From Amblyornis subalaris (taxonomy: Eukaryota; Chordata; Aves; Passeriformes; Ptilonorhynchidae): DNA of 64,000 bases. A program made the position numbers and the translations under genes. This document shows, in pieces, positions 62,130 through 64,000 of this stretch (positions are counted from its first letter, which is position 1; every line of letters begins with the position of its first letter). A model generated the notes under the pieces. It did not search any database and was not told the origin of the DNA. It was given only the letters and a program-made list of their open reading frames with translations. The stretch is from positions 2,435,380 to 2,499,379 of the forward strand of contig JACAXG010000093.1 of the NCBI GenBank assembly GCA_018881555.1, written 5' to 3'.

Positions 62130-62580
62130 ATAATCCGATTTTAAGAGTAATTGGGAAAATGATGGAGCCTAATTAGCATCCCCAAATCTGTTTGAATCCG
62201 CGTGGCTGTGGGTCAGTCGGGGAGAAGCCACTTCAATTAGTGATTAATGAGTTGCCTGCTCCTCCCCAGTGACTCCTCTGTGGCCCTGCACAAGGGGATG
62301 CTCTGCCCCGACACCTCCTGCTTCCCCCATCGGGATGAGCACCTGGCAAAAAAGGAGGAGTGCAAAAAACTTCCAGGCAGACAAATGAGAGCANACATTA
62401 TTAAGGTTGGAAATCTCCTTATAAACCTGTCCTGTGTGGAGAAATGGAGATTTTTATGGCTATGCAAATGGCTGTTCTGTACAAGTCTCACCGGCTGCGT
62501 GGAGATGAATCATTTAAATTGACTTAATCACTGCATATTCTGTTAAGGGGTTATCTGCGAACCTCATTAAGTGTCACTGC
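62130..62580. promoter_or_regulatory. Candidate noncoding regulatory block, homeodomain-site rich
   Basis: TAATCC, CCTAATTAGC, CAATTAGTGATTAATGAG (about 62,234-62,251) and CATTAAGTG cores lie within 450 bp of otherwise unique sequence. No coding potential is supported. Enhancer function is inference only. Confidence 0.3.
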
Positions 62581-63539
62581 TAATGGTTGGCACGTTTAGG
62601 ACGTTGTTTGGAAACTGAGAAGTCACCAAGTTTCCATCTGACAGAGAAACAAAGCCCTGGGAGCTCAGCAGCCTGACTTTTTATTTTTGGGTGCTTCGTT
62701 TAATAACTCCTCGGAGAAAAAGAGTGACAGCGTTGGGATTTATGGTCTCACTGCAAAGTATTCCACAAGTCATCCTGAGAAAGNCTCTGCATTTTCTTAA
62801 GCAATTTAAAATGGAATGACTTGGGGCTTACGAGNGTCTCATTTCTGACCTGTTGCTTGTGCACTCCTCAGTCGCATCCGCGGGGATGTGCCTGGAACTC
62901 ACACCACGGAGAAGTCCCATTTTTCCCTCCCTATTAGATGTAATTGTTCTGGCTAATACGAGGATTTAGGGGATCAGCTGGGGCAATATTTCTTAATGAT
63001 ATAAAGTAGCACAGGAGCACAGAGCTTGAAGCAGAGGATTGAATTCTCAGGCTTAATGAGATACAGGGCTCCGGCTTATCTATTCAGGCAGGGATTTTTA
63101 TTGACAGCAGGAGCAGGAGAGCAAGCTTTGGAAATAAAGTGAGACAGCAGCTGCCCAGAAGATCACCTTGACTGCAGCTCCTGCCAGCAGAGGCCCAACC
63201 TGCCAGGAAGCCTCTGCATTATCCCCAGCCTCCGTCCAAGCCTGAAATCCAAAGATTTNAACCCATCCTTCTCGTTTTCCTCCTCTGCAGAGCAGCTGGC
63301 ACACGGACCTGCCTCTGTCCTCTCCATCTTCTCTTCCTTCCCTCGGTGGTTTTCCGCTTTGCAGCCCCACACACCTCCTCCCCTCACTGGCTGCGATTGG
63401 TTTTATGGAAAATGGGTTNAATCCTCCCCGAGCCGCAGCCCCGGGCCAGTGCATGGAGGGAGGAATGCAGGGAAAGGACTGCAGCCCACGGGAAGGACTC
63501 ACCCTGGAGGAGTCCATGGAGGACTGTCCTCCATGGCAG

Positions 63540-64000
63540 AGGTTACTCGAGGTCACAGGCTCCTCCAGGCCAGTGCTCAGAGGTTATTCAAGGTCACAGG
63601 TGTCTCCGGGCCACTGGTCAGGGGTTAGTCGAGGTCACAGGCTCCTCCAGGCCAGTGCTCAGAGGTTATTCAAGGTCACAGGTGTCTCCAGGCCACTGGT
63701 CAGGGGTTACTTGAGGTCACAGGCTCCTCCAGCCCAGTGCCCAGGGGTTACTTCAGGTCAACTGCCAGTGGTCAGGGGTTACTTGAGGTCATGGGCCAGT
63801 GGTCAGGGGTTACTTGAGGTCAACTGCCAGTGCCCAGGGGTTACTTGAGGTCAACTGCCAGTGCCCAGGGGTTACTTCAGGTCACCTGCCAGTGCCCAAG
63901 GGTTACTTCAGGTCAACTGCCAGTGGCCAGGGGTTACTTGAGGTCATGGGCCAGTGCCCAGGGGTTACTTGAGGTCATGGGCCAGTGCCCAGGGGTTACT
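63540..64000 (+). repeat. 41/31-bp minisatellite carrying a DR4 nuclear-receptor motif in every unit
   Basis: Five 41-bp units start at 63,541, 63,582, 63,623, 63,664 and 63,705. Eight 31-bp units follow, starting at 63,746, 63,777, 63,808, 63,839, 63,870, 63,901, 63,932 and 63,963, and a further unit starts at 63,994 and is cut by the window edge. The 31-bp form lacks about ten bases (CAGGCTCCTC-like) of the 41-bp form. At each of the 13 complete junctions the sequence is RGGTTA-N4-AGGTCA, where N4 is CTCG, TTCA, GTCG, CTTG or CTTC. This is a direct repeat of nuclear-receptor half-sites with four-base spacing, the DR4 arrangement known for LXR/RXR and TR/RXR. Some units add TGGTCA. Neither unit length is a multiple of three, so the frames crossing it are not evidence of protein. 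Confidence 0.95.

Larger units (their letters stand above)
56319..63539. other. Intergenic sequence up to the right-edge minisatellite
   Basis: No coding exon, RNA gene or clear transposable element. It contains candidate regulatory blocks at 56.6-57.03 kb and 62.13-62.58 kb, microsatellites at 57.90 and 61.47 kb, and a GC-richer end from about 63.1 kb. Confidence 0.5.

Noticed and set aside
63346..63848. Open frames reading into the right-edge minisatellite with repeated peptides
   Set aside because: The 41- and 31-bp units are not multiples of three, so the peptide repeats come from frame drift through a DNA repeat. No splice or start evidence supports a protein.
13741..64000. Exons of a neighbouring gene such as C10orf90 or ADAM12, expected upstream of DOCK1 by synteny
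   Set aside because: No translated segment could be matched with confidence. Synteny alone is not evidence of an exon in this interval.
1..64000. tRNA, rRNA, snRNA genes or a CRISPR array
   Set aside because: I saw no T-loop GGTTCGAATCC-type signature, no U6 or 5S-like start and no spacer-repeat pattern. The tandem arrays present are eukaryotic mini- and microsatellites.

Overview
The window looks like nuclear DNA from a bird, probably a passerine. It carries at least 20 recognisable fragments of CR1, the main avian LINE. Many belong to the group whose 3' end reads GGTTTGGGTTGG on the opposite strand. It also carries one solo LTR of an avian endogenous-retrovirus type, and the unique sequence is AT-rich with sparse genes. 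Isolated single N bases recur every few hundred bases, as in a draft or base-masked assembly.

Only one protein-coding gene can be named. A CpG island (about 12.64-13.74 kb) contains the first coding exon of DOCK1 on the minus strand. It encodes MTRWVPTKREEKYGV plus one base, followed by a clean GTGAGG splice donor. DOCK1 is a Rac1 guanine-nucleotide exchange factor that works with ELMO. The sequence from 1 to 13,258 is therefore DOCK1 intron 1, with no second exon recognised. Everything above about 13.7 kb lies upstream of the gene.

The DOCK1 promoter is compact. On the DOCK1 sense strand it has a GC-box run, a YY1-type AAAATGGCGGC whose ATG opens a three-codon upstream ORF, and, further upstream, three tandem units of about 33 bp, each with a GC-box-like segment and a CACCTG E-box. 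About 1.9 kb upstream of the start codon is a cluster of three TCF/LEF-type sites.

From 14 to 63.5 kb I see no coding exon I can defend. This stretch holds CR1 fragments in both orientations, the solo LTR near 38.6-39.0 kb, microsatellites, a 7-bp GGGCCAG array near 35.2 kb and several homeodomain-motif-rich blocks that could be conserved regulatory DNA.

The most striking structure is at the right edge (63,540 to the window end). It is a minisatellite of five 41-bp units followed by eight full 31-bp units and the start of another. Every complete junction carries an intact direct repeat of nuclear-receptor half-sites spaced by four bases (RGGTTA-N4-AGGTCA, DR4, the arrangement bound by LXR/RXR or TR/RXR). 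The unit lengths are close to three and four helical turns. This is the best candidate here for something undescribed.
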